DNA from: an uncultured Winogradskyella sp.
Lineage (GTDB): Bacteria; Bacteroidota; Bacteroidia; Flavobacteriales; Flavobacteriaceae
Reading direction: 5' to 3'
Length of the DNA stretch: 64,000 bases
Assembly: GCF_947501905.1 (NCBI RefSeq)
Contig: NZ_CANMXL010000005.1
Location: 62,001 to 126,000 of the forward strand
The notes under the pieces were generated by a model. The model did not search any database, was not told the origin of the DNA, and saw only the letters and a program-made list of their open reading frames with translations. This document shows positions 1 through 8,309 of this stretch, piece by piece. The first letter of the stretch is position 1. Each line of letters opens with the position of its first letter. The position numbers were made by a program, and so were the translations under genes.

Positions 1-700
1 GAGAATTGAGGTACTTCGCTGCTTTTTTATCATTACCCAAAATACGACCACCAAAACCAAGTACACGACCACTCATACTGTGTATCGGAAACATCACTCG
101 GCCTTTAAATCTATCAAAATGTTTTTCTGATTTTACAATGGTTAGTCCAGTACCTTCAAGGAATTCTATCTTATAACCATTTTTTAATGCGTCATCTGTA
201 AAGGCTTGCCACTGATCTAAGGAGTAACCAAGTTGAAACTTCTTAATAGTCTCATCTGTAAAACCTCGTTCTTTAAAATAGCTTAAACCAATGGCTTTGC
301 CCTTATCGGTTTTATGCATGATTTTCTGGAAATAGGCATTAGCATACTCGCTCACTAAATATAAACTCTCGCGTGTATTGGCTTTTTCTTTTTCCTCATC
401 TGTACGCTCGGTTTCCTCAATCTCTATATTGTATTTCTTAGCGAGATACTTTATAGCTTCTGGGTAAGTAAAGTGTTCATGTTCCATAAGAAACGTTACC
501 GCATTACCACCTTTGCCTGTTGAGAAATCTTTCCAAATTTGTTTTACAGGAGACACCATAAAACTTGGTGTACGTTCTTCACTAAAAGGACTTAAACCTT
601 TGAAGTTACTTCCTGATTTTTTGAGTTGTACAAAATCGCCAATTACCTCCTCAACTCGGGCAGTCTCAAAAACTTGTGCTATGGAATTTTGTGAAATCAA
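1..700 (-). CDS. dnaG: DNA primase DnaG, N-terminal part (gene runs off the window start)
   Basis: DNA primase makes RNA primers for replication. The visible 233 residues cover the N-terminal domain (ETARVEEVIGDFVQLKKSG), the region that normally forms the CHC2 zinc ribbon, and the start of the catalytic core (GRVMFPIHSMSGRVLGFGGR). The C-terminus lies outside the window. I place the start at a TTG (700-698), giving MISQNSIAQVFETARV, because no ATG or GTG is available in frame nearby; this start is uncertain. All four zinc ligands of the ribbon are missing: where a standard primase has CPFH and CFGC, this protein reads SPFSEERTPSF and WKDFSTGKGG, although the surrounding fold is well kept. 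The gene faces away from the acetyltransferase to its right. Confidence 0.9.
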   Translation of the reverse strand, partial: MISQNSIAQVFETARVEEVIGDFVQLKKSGSNFKGLSPFSEERTPSFMVSPVKQIWKDFSTGKGGNAVTFLMEHEHFTYPEAIKYLAKKYNIEIEETERTDEEKEKANTRESLYLVSEYANAYFQKIMHKTDKGKAIGLSYFKERGFTDETIKKFQLGYSLDQWQAFTDDALKNGYKIEFLEGTGLTIVKSEKHFDRFKGRVMFPIHSMSGRVLGFGGRILGNDKKAAKYLNS

Positions 701-959
701 GATTGAAATATAAACAGATTGTAAATTTAAGACAAAGTCTAGGTTTAAAAAATTTATGCTTAAAAAGTTATCCTTACCAGCAAATATGCTTCATTTTTTT
801 AAGTTTAAATAATAACTTTATATTTAACTGACAGAACGTACTAAAGATAACTTCATCCCGTAAAGAAACAGAATATGGTGCCAAGCAGTAACCTTATAAC
901 TAGTTGTTCACAATCTATGCAACTAATTATAAATACCCACGTCGTAATCAATTATTAAA

Positions 960-1484
960 ATGGAAATTTTAATTCGAAAACTTCTACCAAACGAATCAAC
1001 TTCTTATAGAGAGGTACGCTTACAATGTCTGGAAAATTATCCTAAACACTTCACCACAAACTACAACGACGAAAAAACAAAAGAAAAACTATTTTTCCAA
1101 CCATATATTGAACAATCAGATAAGAATAGTTTTGTTATTGGAGCATTTCATAACAACAGTTTAATAGGCATTTCAGGATTTAAAAGACATGAAAGAAAAA
1201 AAATTAATCACGGCGGCGTAATAATTCAAGTCTACGTAAAACCAGAATATCAAGGCAGAAACATAGGCTCAAATATTATAGCATCTACAATAGATGAGGC
1301 ATTCAAAATAAATGGTCTTGAACAAATAGAAATTGGTGTCATATCAATCAATAAAAATGCCGAGAAATTATATAAGAAGATTGGCTTTGAAGAATTTGGA
1401 TTACAAAAGAATTTTTTAAAAATTGATGACTTATACTATCATCATAAAATGATGATGATTTACAAGAAACATTATACCAAATAG
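960..1484 (+). CDS. GNAT-family N-acetyltransferase
   Basis: A 174-residue single-domain acetyltransferase that would move an acetyl group from acetyl-CoA to an unknown amine. Motif A is clear: the beta strand VIIQVYVKPEYQ is followed by the pyrophosphate-binding loop QGRNIG (about residues 98-103), and the C-terminal NAEKLYKKIGFEEFG is the usual motif B. There is no signal peptide. The gene stands alone with about 260 bases upstream in which I see no other gene. The substrate cannot be read from the sequence; proteins of this size acetylate amino acids, polyamines, drugs or ribosomal proteins. Confidence 0.85.
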   Translation: MEILIRKLLPNESTSYREVRLQCLENYPKHFTTNYNDEKTKEKLFFQPYIEQSDKNSFVIGAFHNNSLIGISGFKRHERKKINHGGVIIQVYVKPEYQGRNIGSNIIASTIDEAFKINGLEQIEIGVISINKNAEKLYKKIGFEEFGLQKNFLKIDDLYYHHKMMMIYKKHYTK

Positions 1485-1653
1485 ATGACAGAATAAAATT
1501 TTACACGAAATTGAATAAATTGCCAATCAAAATACTACTGGCGAACAACCTACTAATTACATTTTATTATCTTGTAAGCTACATAGTATTAATACTTGGC
1601 TTAATTTAACCTGTGTCTACCTGTTTATTTAGCGGTAATACCAAAGTATATAA

Positions 1654-2046
1654 GTGACATTCTACGAAACAAAAATAAAGCATATAAAAAATAACTGCTT
1701 TTCTAACGACAAACAGATACAAACCGTAATAGGTATAAAGAATTATATTGATAATAATTATGAGTTTGATTTAAACTTAGATTTTTTATCACACATAAAG
1801 TTTATTTCTAAGTATCATATGTTACGATTATTCAAAAAATATTACGGACTAACACCAAGACAATATTTAATTGATAAACGTATCGACAAATCTAAAGAGC
1901 ATCTGACAAATGGAATCTCTGTAACAGAAACGTGTTATGCGGTTGGGTTTGAAAGCTTAGGTTCGTTTAGCACTTTATTTAAAACTAGAACTGGAAAATC
2001 ACCAATAGATTTTCAAAAAAAGAGCAACTTTCAAGAAGTGAGATAA
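1654..2046 (+). CDS. AraC-type DNA-binding protein without a sensor domain
   Basis: A 130-residue protein that is almost only the double helix-turn-helix of the AraC family (helix one near HMLRLFKKYYGLTPRQYL, helix two near SVTETCYAVGFESLGSFSTLFK, then TRTGKSPIDFQK). It has no ligand-binding N-terminal domain. The start is a GTG directly preceded by an in-frame TAA at 1651-1653, so it is the earliest possible start. It lies 45 bases before a VOC-fold gene in the same direction and probably regulates the three genes that follow, and perhaps itself. What signal it answers is unknown. Confidence 0.75.
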   Translation: MTFYETKIKHIKNNCFSNDKQIQTVIGIKNYIDNNYEFDLNLDFLSHIKFISKYHMLRLFKKYYGLTPRQYLIDKRIDKSKEHLTNGISVTETCYAVGFESLGSFSTLFKTRTGKSPIDFQKKSNFQEVR

Positions 2047-2091
2047 ATTTAAAGTTCTGAACTTCGAAGCTATAATTAAAAATATTAAAAA

Positions 2092-2487
2092 ATGAAAGTA
2101 ACCTTAATTAGCATTCCTGTTCGAGATCAAGAAAAGGCATTAAAATTCTATACTGAGAAGTTAGGTTTCTTAAAAAAGAAGGATGCTCCACTTGGTGGAG
2201 GTAATAGATGGTTGACTTTAGTATCTCCAGAATGGCAAGATGGCCCAGAACTTTTACTAGAACCTGCACCAAACCATTTTGAACCTTGCAAAGTGTTTCA
2301 AGATGCATTGATGGAAGCTGGATTTCCTTATACACAATTTGATGTTGACGATGTTGACGCAGAATATGATAGACTAGTAAAACTTGGCGTAGAATTTAGT
2401 GTAAAACCTACAGAAATGGGAACTGCAAAGTTTGCTGTATTTAATGATACTTGCGGTAATAATATTCAAATTGTTGAAATGCTATAA
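2092..2487 (+). CDS. VOC-fold (glyoxalase/dioxygenase superfamily) protein
   Basis: A 131-residue cytoplasmic protein with the paired beta-alpha-beta-beta-beta modules of the vicinal oxygen chelate superfamily: VTLISIPVRDQEKALKFYTEKLGF at the N-terminus and AKFAVFNDTCGNNIQIVEM at the C-terminus, typical of glyoxalase I-like and dioxygenase-like members. The reaction is unknown. It is the second gene of a four-gene run (regulator, VOC, lipoprotein VOC, VOC) with gaps of 17 and 10 bases after it, so co-transcription is likely. Confidence 0.85.
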   Translation: MKVTLISIPVRDQEKALKFYTEKLGFLKKKDAPLGGGNRWLTLVSPEWQDGPELLLEPAPNHFEPCKVFQDALMEAGFPYTQFDVDDVDAEYDRLVKLGVEFSVKPTEMGTAKFAVFNDTCGNNIQIVEML

Positions 2488-2504
2488 AAATAAAAAAACA
2501 CAAA

Positions 2505-3053
2505 ATGAAAAAAATCGTACCCTTACTAATCATAGCAATCTATATATCAAGTTGTAATGAGGTTAAACGTGACAACACATCTGACAAAGAATTAAATGAA
2601 TTACGAACTGAACTTGATAGCTTAAAAAAAATGAAAGCTGATACACCAAGTATTACAGAATCACAAATTGCAACATTTTTGACATTTCAAGATAATAATG
2701 CAGAAAACGCAATGAATTTTTACGTGAAATTGTTTAATAATTCAGAGATTATTAACGTACAAAGATGGGGAAAAGATGCTCCTGTTGAAGAAGGTAAGAT
2801 AATGCACGCGACTTTTAATCTAGATGGAAATTTATTTATGTGTAGTGATAGTCCGCCTATTCACGATTGGGATTTTTCACCTGCTGTTTCCAATTACATT
2901 GAATGTAAAAGCGAAAACGAACTTGAACACTTATTTTCAAAATTATCTGAAAACGGCAATGTGACTATGCCATTGAACAATTATGGCTTTAGCCAAAAGT
3001 TTGGGTGGGTAATTGATCAATTTGGTGTTTCATGGCAATTAAATTTAAAATAA
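2505..3053 (+). CDS. Lipoprotein with a PhnB-like VOC domain
   Basis: A 182-residue protein. Residues 1-17 are a lipoprotein signal ending in the lipobox YISSC, so the mature protein should be lipid-anchored outside the cytoplasm. A short charged helix follows (KELNELRTELDSLKKMK, coiled-coil-like), then a domain resembling the PhnB or 3-demethylubiquinone methyltransferase-like branch of the VOC superfamily (TFLTFQDNNAENAMNFYVKLF ... FGWVIDQFGVSWQL). PhnB-like domains are normally cytoplasmic, so the export signal is unusual. It sits between two cytoplasmic VOC genes in one probable operon. The ligand is unknown. Confidence 0.75.
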   Translation: MKKIVPLLIIAIYISSCNEVKRDNTSDKELNELRTELDSLKKMKADTPSITESQIATFLTFQDNNAENAMNFYVKLFNNSEIINVQRWGKDAPVEEGKIMHATFNLDGNLFMCSDSPPIHDWDFSPAVSNYIECKSENELEHLFSKLSENGNVTMPLNNYGFSQKFGWVIDQFGVSWQLNLK

Positions 3054-3063
3054 CAAAGATGTT

Positions 3064-3420
3064 ATGTTAACAGATATAAACCCAAAATTACCAATGCGTA
3101 ATAAAAATGCTACTAAAGCATTTTATACAAATCAACTAGGATTTAAAGAACTAGGTAGTGAAGATTATGAAGGCTACTTAATGATTAGGAAAGACCAGAT
3201 TGAAATTCACTTTTTTGAATTTAAATCACTTGACCCTAAAGAAAACTATGGCCAAGTTTATATTAGGCTAGATAACATTGATGAGTTTTACCAATCGTTA
3301 TTAAATAATACAACTAAAATTCATCCAAATGGTCCGCTACAAATAAAACCATGGGGACAAAAAGAGTTTTCAGTACTTGATCCCGATAGCAATCTATTAA
3401 CTTTTGTCCAAAGTGTTTAA
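3064..3420 (+). CDS. VOC-fold protein, bleomycin-resistance-like
   Basis: A 118-residue cytoplasmic VOC protein of the bleomycin-binding type: PKLPMRNKNATKAFYTNQLGFKEL, then IRKDQIEIHFFEF, and a C-terminal WGQKEFSVLDPDSNLLTFVQ. Proteins of this group bind and sequester glycopeptide antibiotics or act on small metabolites; the sequence does not decide between these. It is the last gene of the AraC-VOC operon and is followed within two bases by a strong terminator stem. Confidence 0.8.
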   Translation: MLTDINPKLPMRNKNATKAFYTNQLGFKELGSEDYEGYLMIRKDQIEIHFFEFKSLDPKENYGQVYIRLDNIDEFYQSLLNNTTKIHPNGPLQIKPWGQKEFSVLDPDSNLLTFVQSV

Positions 3421-3454
3421 AAGCCTTAATCCATAATCTAGACTAAGGCTTTTT
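3419..3454. terminator. Bidirectional intrinsic terminator
   Basis: The stem AAGCCTTA (3421-3428) pairs with TAAGGCTT (3444-3451), flanked by an A run on the left and a T run on the right. It lies between the + strand VOC gene and the - strand barrel gene, so it can stop transcription from both sides. Confidence 0.85.
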
Positions 3455-3475
3455 AAACTCAAAATATTGATTGAT

Positions 3476-4591
3476 TTAGTCTAAGTCCCAACGAAGTCCT
3501 AATGAAATATTATTCTGTTCAAACGCTTGGTCTTTAAATAATGGACTTAAATCGTACTTAGCATAGATGGCTAAGTCACCCCATCCAATATAACCACTAA
3601 GACCGTAAACAAAATTAGAGGCATTAAAGTTTCGCTTTTGCTTATCTTTTACGCGGTCACCATCAGCATCTTCATAGACTAATTTTTGCATTGACCCCAA
3701 ACGAACACCTCCATATCCACCTAGTCCAATTCTAAACTTATTATCTGTAAAATATCGTACGCGATTACTGTACTCCCTTTTTGTAGATGGACCAAACTCA
3801 AAATGTACTGGCAATACCAAATTAGTAACTCTAAACTTAGCACTCTTTAGGTTTGACGGAAAATCTTGAAGTGTGGTCTGGTCTCCATTTTCAACAAAGT
3901 ATTTGTTGTTTTTGATGTCTAACTTATTCCACTGAAATGAGAATCCGTAATTTAACCTTGCAAAATTTGAGTTTTTAAATAGACGTGTTTGCCATACCCA
4001 ACCCAATTCTACGAATCCAGAACCTCCTAATTTATAAGGCGAATCATCTAAGCCTTGACCATCACCGATAGCGTTATTAAAGCCAAGTGCAAAAACCATT
4101 CTGTTTGTGGTACGAAGATCGTATTTAGGTGGTTTTCTTTTTCCTGATTTTATAGAAAACCCTATTCTGCTTCCATCCTCTCTATCTGCGACAAAACCTA
4201 TGTAAGATGAGTTTTCACTGTCTAGGTTCTCCGCATAAGGATTTCTTTCTACCAATGCTATTTTTTTATCGATAATCGCTAATCGATCTTCAATATTTGC
4301 GGCTCTCTTTTTTGCAGCTTCTTTTTTTAATCTTTCAGCTTCTCCTGCAGTAATTTTTCCCTCATCAAGCTGTCTGTTTATACCTTCAATATCAGCTTTT
4401 AGAAAATCACGTTCTTGAGTTTCAATACGTTTTTTCTCAGCTTTTAAATTATCAATTTGCATGCTTTTATAAGCAGCTGGACTATTCTTTAATGAATCCT
4501 TTTTGGTTTCATTATTCTTTTCTTGAGCACTAATATTGCTTACAAATAAGCATAGGACTAGTGCTACAACATATTTTGTAATTGTTGTCAT
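3476..4591 (-). CDS. Outer-membrane beta-barrel protein with N-terminal coiled coil
   Basis: A 371-residue exported protein. A signal peptide ends near NISAQ (about residue 22). Residues 45-115 are charged and helical (KSMQIDNLKAEKKRIETQERDF ... KKEAAKKRAANIEDRLAIIDKK), which suggests a coiled coil in the periplasm. The rest alternates polar and aromatic residues and ends in LGLRWDLD, as expected for an outer-membrane barrel. It is the third gene after an ECF sigma factor and its likely anti-sigma, with a 58-base gap, so it may belong to that sigma regulon. I do not recognise a named family. Confidence 0.7.
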   Translation of the reverse strand: MTTITKYVVALVLCLFVSNISAQEKNNETKKDSLKNSPAAYKSMQIDNLKAEKKRIETQERDFLKADIEGINRQLDEGKITAGEAERLKKEAAKKRAANIEDRLAIIDKKIALVERNPYAENLDSENSSYIGFVADREDGSRIGFSIKSGKRKPPKYDLRTTNRMVFALGFNNAIGDGQGLDDSPYKLGGSGFVELGWVWQTRLFKNSNFARLNYGFSFQWNKLDIKNNKYFVENGDQTTLQDFPSNLKSAKFRVTNLVLPVHFEFGPSTKREYSNRVRYFTDNKFRIGLGGYGGVRLGSMQKLVYEDADGDRVKDKQKRNFNASNFVYGLSGYIGWGDLAIYAKYDLSPLFKDQAFEQNNISLGLRWDLD

Positions 4592-4649
4592 TGTTCGTTT
4601 TTTTAATTAATGATTTAGGTTTTTTGTTCCTTTTTTGATTGATTATACT

Positions 4650-5462
4650 CTAATTATTACGCTCGGCAACTGCAGTTCTTACCTTTTTGTAATTGTCTTT
4701 TAAGGTTTCGTAAATACGAGTTCTAAAAGATTGCCCCATTGCCTCTTCAACGTCTTGAAGTAGCGCGTCTGCATTAACGACATTAGAACTTTTCTTTATT
4801 GCTTTGTCCATAAGTAATTCTCTATTTGCAACCTTTAAAAGTGAGTCTATTTGTTGATCTGTAACTGTGCTTTTATTTTTTGATTTCACCTCTTGTATCA
4901 CACTAGCTACAGAATTTAATTCTACTTTTAATTTTGGTGTCATCAAATCTTGAGGTGTCTTTATAAGCTCCAAATTATCTGTTCTTTGTGGCGCTTGTTT
5001 TTCAACTTTGGCCATATCGTTTGTTACAGATTTAGGGATAACCTTATTAATCGTTTTAACTTGATTCACTTTTTCCTTAATAACAGTTTTTGGTGCTTCA
5101 GTTTGGGTTTCTACTCCTTTAATAGTGTTATCTTTTTCTGTAGCAACGATATCTTCGGTTACAGTTTTATCAGTATCAATGATTTTTTCTTCAGCTTTTG
5201 GCTGTATTGCATTCTTAATTTTATCTTCAACTATAGTATTGTCTATTGAAGTTTCATCTTGTTGTCCAAAATATGATATGGATACAAAAACCAATGCTGC
5301 AATACTTGCTGCAATACCAAACCACCAAAAAGATGCTTTTTTACTACGCTTATCATCAGCATCTAACTGCTCTGATAGCTTAGACCATGCTTCGGCAGAC
5401 GGTGTAACCGTGCGCTGCTCTAGCTTGTCTTTTATTTGTTCTTCAAATTTAATTGGTGCCAT
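4650..5462 (-). CDS. Single-pass membrane protein, probable anti-sigma factor
   Basis: A 270-residue protein with about 43 cytoplasmic residues (FEEQIKDKLEQRTVTPSAEAWSKLSEQL), one transmembrane helix at about 46-65 (FWWFGIAASIAALVFVSISYF), and a long low-complexity Lys/Thr/Val-rich periplasmic part ending in a helical tail (RTRIYETLKDNYKKVRTAVAERNN). Its start codon overlaps the end of the ECF sigma gene by 14 bases, the usual arrangement for a sigma/anti-sigma pair. It lacks a clear zinc-binding HxxxCxxC anti-sigma motif, so the role is inferred from position and topology. Confidence 0.65.
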   Translation of the reverse strand: MAPIKFEEQIKDKLEQRTVTPSAEAWSKLSEQLDADDKRSKKASFWWFGIAASIAALVFVSISYFGQQDETSIDNTIVEDKIKNAIQPKAEEKIIDTDKTVTEDIVATEKDNTIKGVETQTEAPKTVIKEKVNQVKTINKVIPKSVTNDMAKVEKQAPQRTDNLELIKTPQDLMTPKLKVELNSVASVIQEVKSKNKSTVTDQQIDSLLKVANRELLMDKAIKKSSNVVNADALLQDVEEAMGQSFRTRIYETLKDNYKKVRTAVAERNN

Positions 5463-6012
5463 AACTGGTCTTATTTAAGTCTTTTATTTTTTGCTGAAGC
5501 AATTGTCTTGCTTTATATAATTGCGATTTTGATGTGCCTTCAGAAATCTGGAGCATCTCAGCAATTTCATAATGTTTATATCCCTCAATGGCGTACATAA
5601 TAAACACCATTTTGTAACCCTCTGGCAAACTATCTATCAAGCGTTGAATTTCTGCAACTTCGATATTAGAATTAATACTATCTGCTGAATTTTGTTTAAA
5701 ATCGACCTCTTCTACAGGAAACTCTAACTGCTTTTTGCTTCGTAAAAACGAAATCGATTCTCTAACCATAATGCGACGTATCCAACCTTCAAAACTACCT
5801 TCACTTTTAAAGCTTTTTAAATGCTTAAAAACTTTAAAAAAACCGTTAAGCATTACCTCTTCGGCTTGATGCACATCTTTAACATAATAACGACATACAC
5901 TTAGCATTTTTGGCGCATGTAACTCATACAATACATGCTGCGCTTCGCGATTATTTTTCGCCGCTTTTGCTATGAGTTTTTTTTCGTTGTTATGAAGTTG
6001 AATGACTTTCAT
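5449..6012 (-). CDS. ECF-type RNA polymerase sigma factor
   Basis: A 187-residue sigma-70 family protein of the extracytoplasmic function type. Region 2 is visible at about residues 25-90 (LYELHAPKMLSVCRYYVKDVHQAEEVMLNGFFKVFKHLKSF ... FEGWIRRIMVRESISFLR) and region 4 near the C-terminus (LIDSLPEGYKMVFIMYAIEGYKHYEIAEMLQISEGTSKSQLYKAR). It directs RNA polymerase to its own promoter set. It is the first gene of a unit with the membrane protein and the barrel downstream. Which signal releases it is not visible. Confidence 0.9.
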   Translation of the reverse strand: MKVIQLHNNEKKLIAKAAKNNREAQHVLYELHAPKMLSVCRYYVKDVHQAEEVMLNGFFKVFKHLKSFKSEGSFEGWIRRIMVRESISFLRSKKQLEFPVEEVDFKQNSADSINSNIEVAEIQRLIDSLPEGYKMVFIMYAIEGYKHYEIAEMLQISEGTSKSQLYKARQLLQQKIKDLNKTSYGTN

Positions 6013-6146
6013 TCTGCTTTCTGCTTGTGATGGTTTGCACTTCTATTTATAAAGACGCAAATAGTTTTATTTTGGTTGCCTGAAGATAAAAATTATTTAT
6101 TTGAATTAGCGGAACACTAATGAAATCAACACTTTCTAGGCGAAAA

Positions 6147-7124
6147 TTATTTTTTGCGTTCTATAACGTAATTGACCATTAAGATTAATGAAGCCTTAAA
6201 TTCAGATTCTGGATAGCCCTCCAATAAGTCCAAAGCTTCTTTTTGAAAGGTTATCATTTTCTTCTCAGCATAATCCAATCCACCTTTTTCAATTACAAAA
6301 GTAATGACTTCTTTAACGCGCTTCTTGTCTTTATTATGATTCTTTACAGAATTAATCAGCCAAGACTTTTCCTTTTTTGAAGCATTATTCAGTGCATATA
6401 TTAAAGGTAAAGTCATTTTTTGCTCTTTAATATCAATGCCTGTTGGTTTTCCTATTTTGGTTTCGCCATAATCAAATAAATCGTCTTTAATCTGAAATGC
6501 CATACCTATGAGTTCACCAAACTTTCGCATGTTTTCAACCTCTGGTGAATTTGGTTTTACTGAAGCTGCACCAAGGCTACAACAAGCAGCAACTAGCGTT
6601 GCCGTTTTCTGGCGGATGATTTCGTAATATACATCTTCAGTAATATCTAGTTGACGTGCTTTTTCAATCTGAAGCAACTCGCCCTCACTCATTTCTCTCA
6701 CAGCTACAGAGATAATTTTGAGTAAGTCAAAATCGTTATTATCAATTGATAACAGTAATCCTTTTGATAATAAATAATCACCAATAAGAACAGCTATTTT
6801 ATTTTTCCAAAGTGCATTTATAGAGAAAAATCCTCGACGTCGATTACTATCATCTACAACGTCATCATGAACAAGTGTAGCAGTATGAATCAACTCAATT
6901 ACAGATGCCCCACGATAGGTACGCTCACTAACTTGCCCATTATTCATCATCTTAGCCACAAGAAAGACAAACATAGGTCGCATTTGTTTTCCTTTTCGGT
7001 TTACAATATAATGGGTAATTCTATTGAGAAGTGCTACCTTACTTGACATAGCGAGTTGAAACTTTTGTTCGAAAAGCTCCATTTCGTAAGCAATGGGTTG
7101 TTTTATTTGTTCGGTAATTTTCAC
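6147..7124 (-). CDS. Polyprenyl diphosphate synthase (trans-isoprenyl chain elongation)
   Basis: A 325-residue all-helical prenyltransferase that condenses isopentenyl diphosphate onto an allylic primer to make the long side chain of menaquinone. Both aspartate-rich motifs are present: the first at about 87-91 (HDDVVDDSNRRRG) and the second at about 214-218 (FQIKDDLFDYG). The FQ and KGKQMRPMFVFL motifs also fit. Length and motifs match the octaprenyl/IspB group, although product length cannot be read reliably. It is on the same strand as rlmN, 42 bases downstream of it, and has its own -7 promoter match. Confidence 0.9.
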   Translation of the reverse strand: MKITEQIKQPIAYEMELFEQKFQLAMSSKVALLNRITHYIVNRKGKQMRPMFVFLVAKMMNNGQVSERTYRGASVIELIHTATLVHDDVVDDSNRRRGFFSINALWKNKIAVLIGDYLLSKGLLLSIDNNDFDLLKIISVAVREMSEGELLQIEKARQLDITEDVYYEIIRQKTATLVAACCSLGAASVKPNSPEVENMRKFGELIGMAFQIKDDLFDYGETKIGKPTGIDIKEQKMTLPLIYALNNASKKEKSWLINSVKNHNKDKKRVKEVITFVIEKGGLDYAEKKMITFQKEALDLLEGYPESEFKASLILMVNYVIERKK

Positions 7125-7131
7125 TATAGTA

Positions 7132-7139
7132 CAAAGATA
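7132..7139 (-). promoter_or_regulatory. -7 promoter element for the polyprenyl synthase gene
   Basis: Reads TATCTTTG on the - strand, an exact match to the Bacteroidota -7 consensus TAnnTTTG, seven bases before the start codon. No TTG at the usual -33 spacing is seen. Confidence 0.35.
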
Positions 7140-7166
7140 CGACCTAATCTATTTTTGGACTAGTAT

Positions 7167-8207
7167 TTATGTCTTATTTGCTAATTGCCCACAAGCAGCA
7201 TCTATATCTTTACCGCGACTTCGACGAACAGTCACCGTAATATTATTAGCTTCTAAAACTGACACATACATATCTATAGCTTTTGAATTGGCTTGCTGGA
7301 ACATGCCGTCGTCAATTGGGTTGTATTCTATAAGGTTGACTTTACTTGGTGCAAATTTGCAGAATTGCACCAGGGCATCTACATCTTTTCGTTGATCGTT
7401 TATACCATCCCAAACCACATACTCATAGGTTATTCTATTCTTTGTTTTAGAATACCAATATTGTAAAGCTTCTCGTAAGTCATTTAAAGGAAACGTAGCA
7501 TTAAAAGGCATAATAGACGTACGAACCTCATCAATTGCCGAATGTAAGGATACTGCCAACTTAAATTTTACCTCATCATCAGCCATTTTCTTAATCATCT
7601 TAGGCACTCCGGATGTAGAAACCACTATTCGTCTTGGCGACATGCCTAAACCTTCATCAGATGTAATTTTATCTATAGCCTTGATGACGTTTTTATAGTT
7701 CATCAAGGGTTCGCCCATTCCCATAAAGACAATATTGCTTAAAGGTCTGTCGTGATATAAACGGCTTTCATTATCAATGGCTACAACTTGGTCGTAAATC
7801 TCATCAGGATTAAGGTTACGCATACGCTTTAGGCGAGCTGTAGCGCAAAATTTACAGTCTAAACTACAGCCAACTTGAGAAGACACACAAGCTGTTGTAC
7901 GTGTCGCTGTAGGTATAAGAACAGACTCTACAACCAAGTCATCATGAAGTCTTACAGCATTTTTAATAGTGCCGTCTTCACTTCGTTGCATTTGGTCTAC
8001 ACGAATATGATTAATTACAAAGTTATCCTCGAGCATCTGCCTCGTTTTCAAAGAGATATTAGTCATATCCTCAAAACTATGCGCAGATTTTTGCCATAAC
8101 CACTCATACACCTGATTACCACGAAAGGCTTTGTCTCCGTTATTAACAAAAAACTCACGAAGTTGATCTTTGGTTAATGCGCGTATGTCTTTTTTCTTAA
8201 TTTCCAT
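7167..8207 (-). CDS. rlmN: Dual-specificity 23S rRNA/tRNA adenine C2-methyltransferase RlmN
   Basis: A radical SAM enzyme that methylates C2 of A2503 in 23S rRNA and A37 in some tRNAs. The iron-sulfur motif CSLDCKFC (about C114, C118, C121) and the downstream FMGMGEPLMNY and VSTSGVPKMI segments are characteristic. The C-terminal RRSRGKDIDAACGQL holds the conserved cysteine that carries the methyl intermediate. A longer reading frame exists, but I choose the ATG at 8207 (MEIKKKDIRALTK), giving 346 residues, because this is the conserved N-terminus and a -7 promoter element sits inside the upstream extension. Confidence 0.95.
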   Translation of the reverse strand: MEIKKKDIRALTKDQLREFFVNNGDKAFRGNQVYEWLWQKSAHSFEDMTNISLKTRQMLEDNFVINHIRVDQMQRSEDGTIKNAVRLHDDLVVESVLIPTATRTTACVSSQVGCSLDCKFCATARLKRMRNLNPDEIYDQVVAIDNESRLYHDRPLSNIVFMGMGEPLMNYKNVIKAIDKITSDEGLGMSPRRIVVSTSGVPKMIKKMADDEVKFKLAVSLHSAIDEVRTSIMPFNATFPLNDLREALQYWYSKTKNRITYEYVVWDGINDQRKDVDALVQFCKFAPSKVNLIEYNPIDDGMFQQANSKAIDMYVSVLEANNITVTVRRSRGKDIDAACGQLANKT

Positions 8208-8213
8208 TAGATG

Positions 8214-8221
8214 CAAAAGTA
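8214..8221 (-). promoter_or_regulatory. -7 promoter element for rlmN
   Basis: Reads TACTTTTG on the - strand (exact TAnnTTTG), ending only six bases before the rlmN ATG at 8207. If used, the transcript would have almost no 5' untranslated region. It supports the shorter start. Confidence 0.45.
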
Positions 8222-8250
8222 GTGAAAAGCAAATAAGCGTTTTCATTAAA

Positions 8251-8290
8251 AAAGCCTCTTAAACATTACCCTAAACGCTTAAGAGGCTTT
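8251..8290 (-). terminator. Intrinsic terminator after queA
   Basis: A 12-bp perfect stem, AAAGCCTCTTAA (8251-8262) with TTAAGAGGCTTT (8279-8290), followed on the - strand by a short T-rich tract. It separates queA from rlmN. Confidence 0.85.
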
Positions 8291-8309
8291 ACATTTTATA
8301 TAATTATTA

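Noticed and set aside
1485..1653. A possible extra small gene between the acetyltransferase and the AraC-type gene
   Set aside because: Only frames without a good start or family pattern are present. The stretch looks like plain intergenic DNA.
4950..5478. Two + strand open frames opposite the anti-sigma-like gene
   Set aside because: Low-complexity Phe/Ser-rich translations without motifs. They are antisense shadows of a well-supported gene on the - strand.
8208..8246. Longer N-terminus for rlmN
   Set aside because: It would add MKTLICFSLLLHL before the conserved start and would overlap a -7 promoter element.
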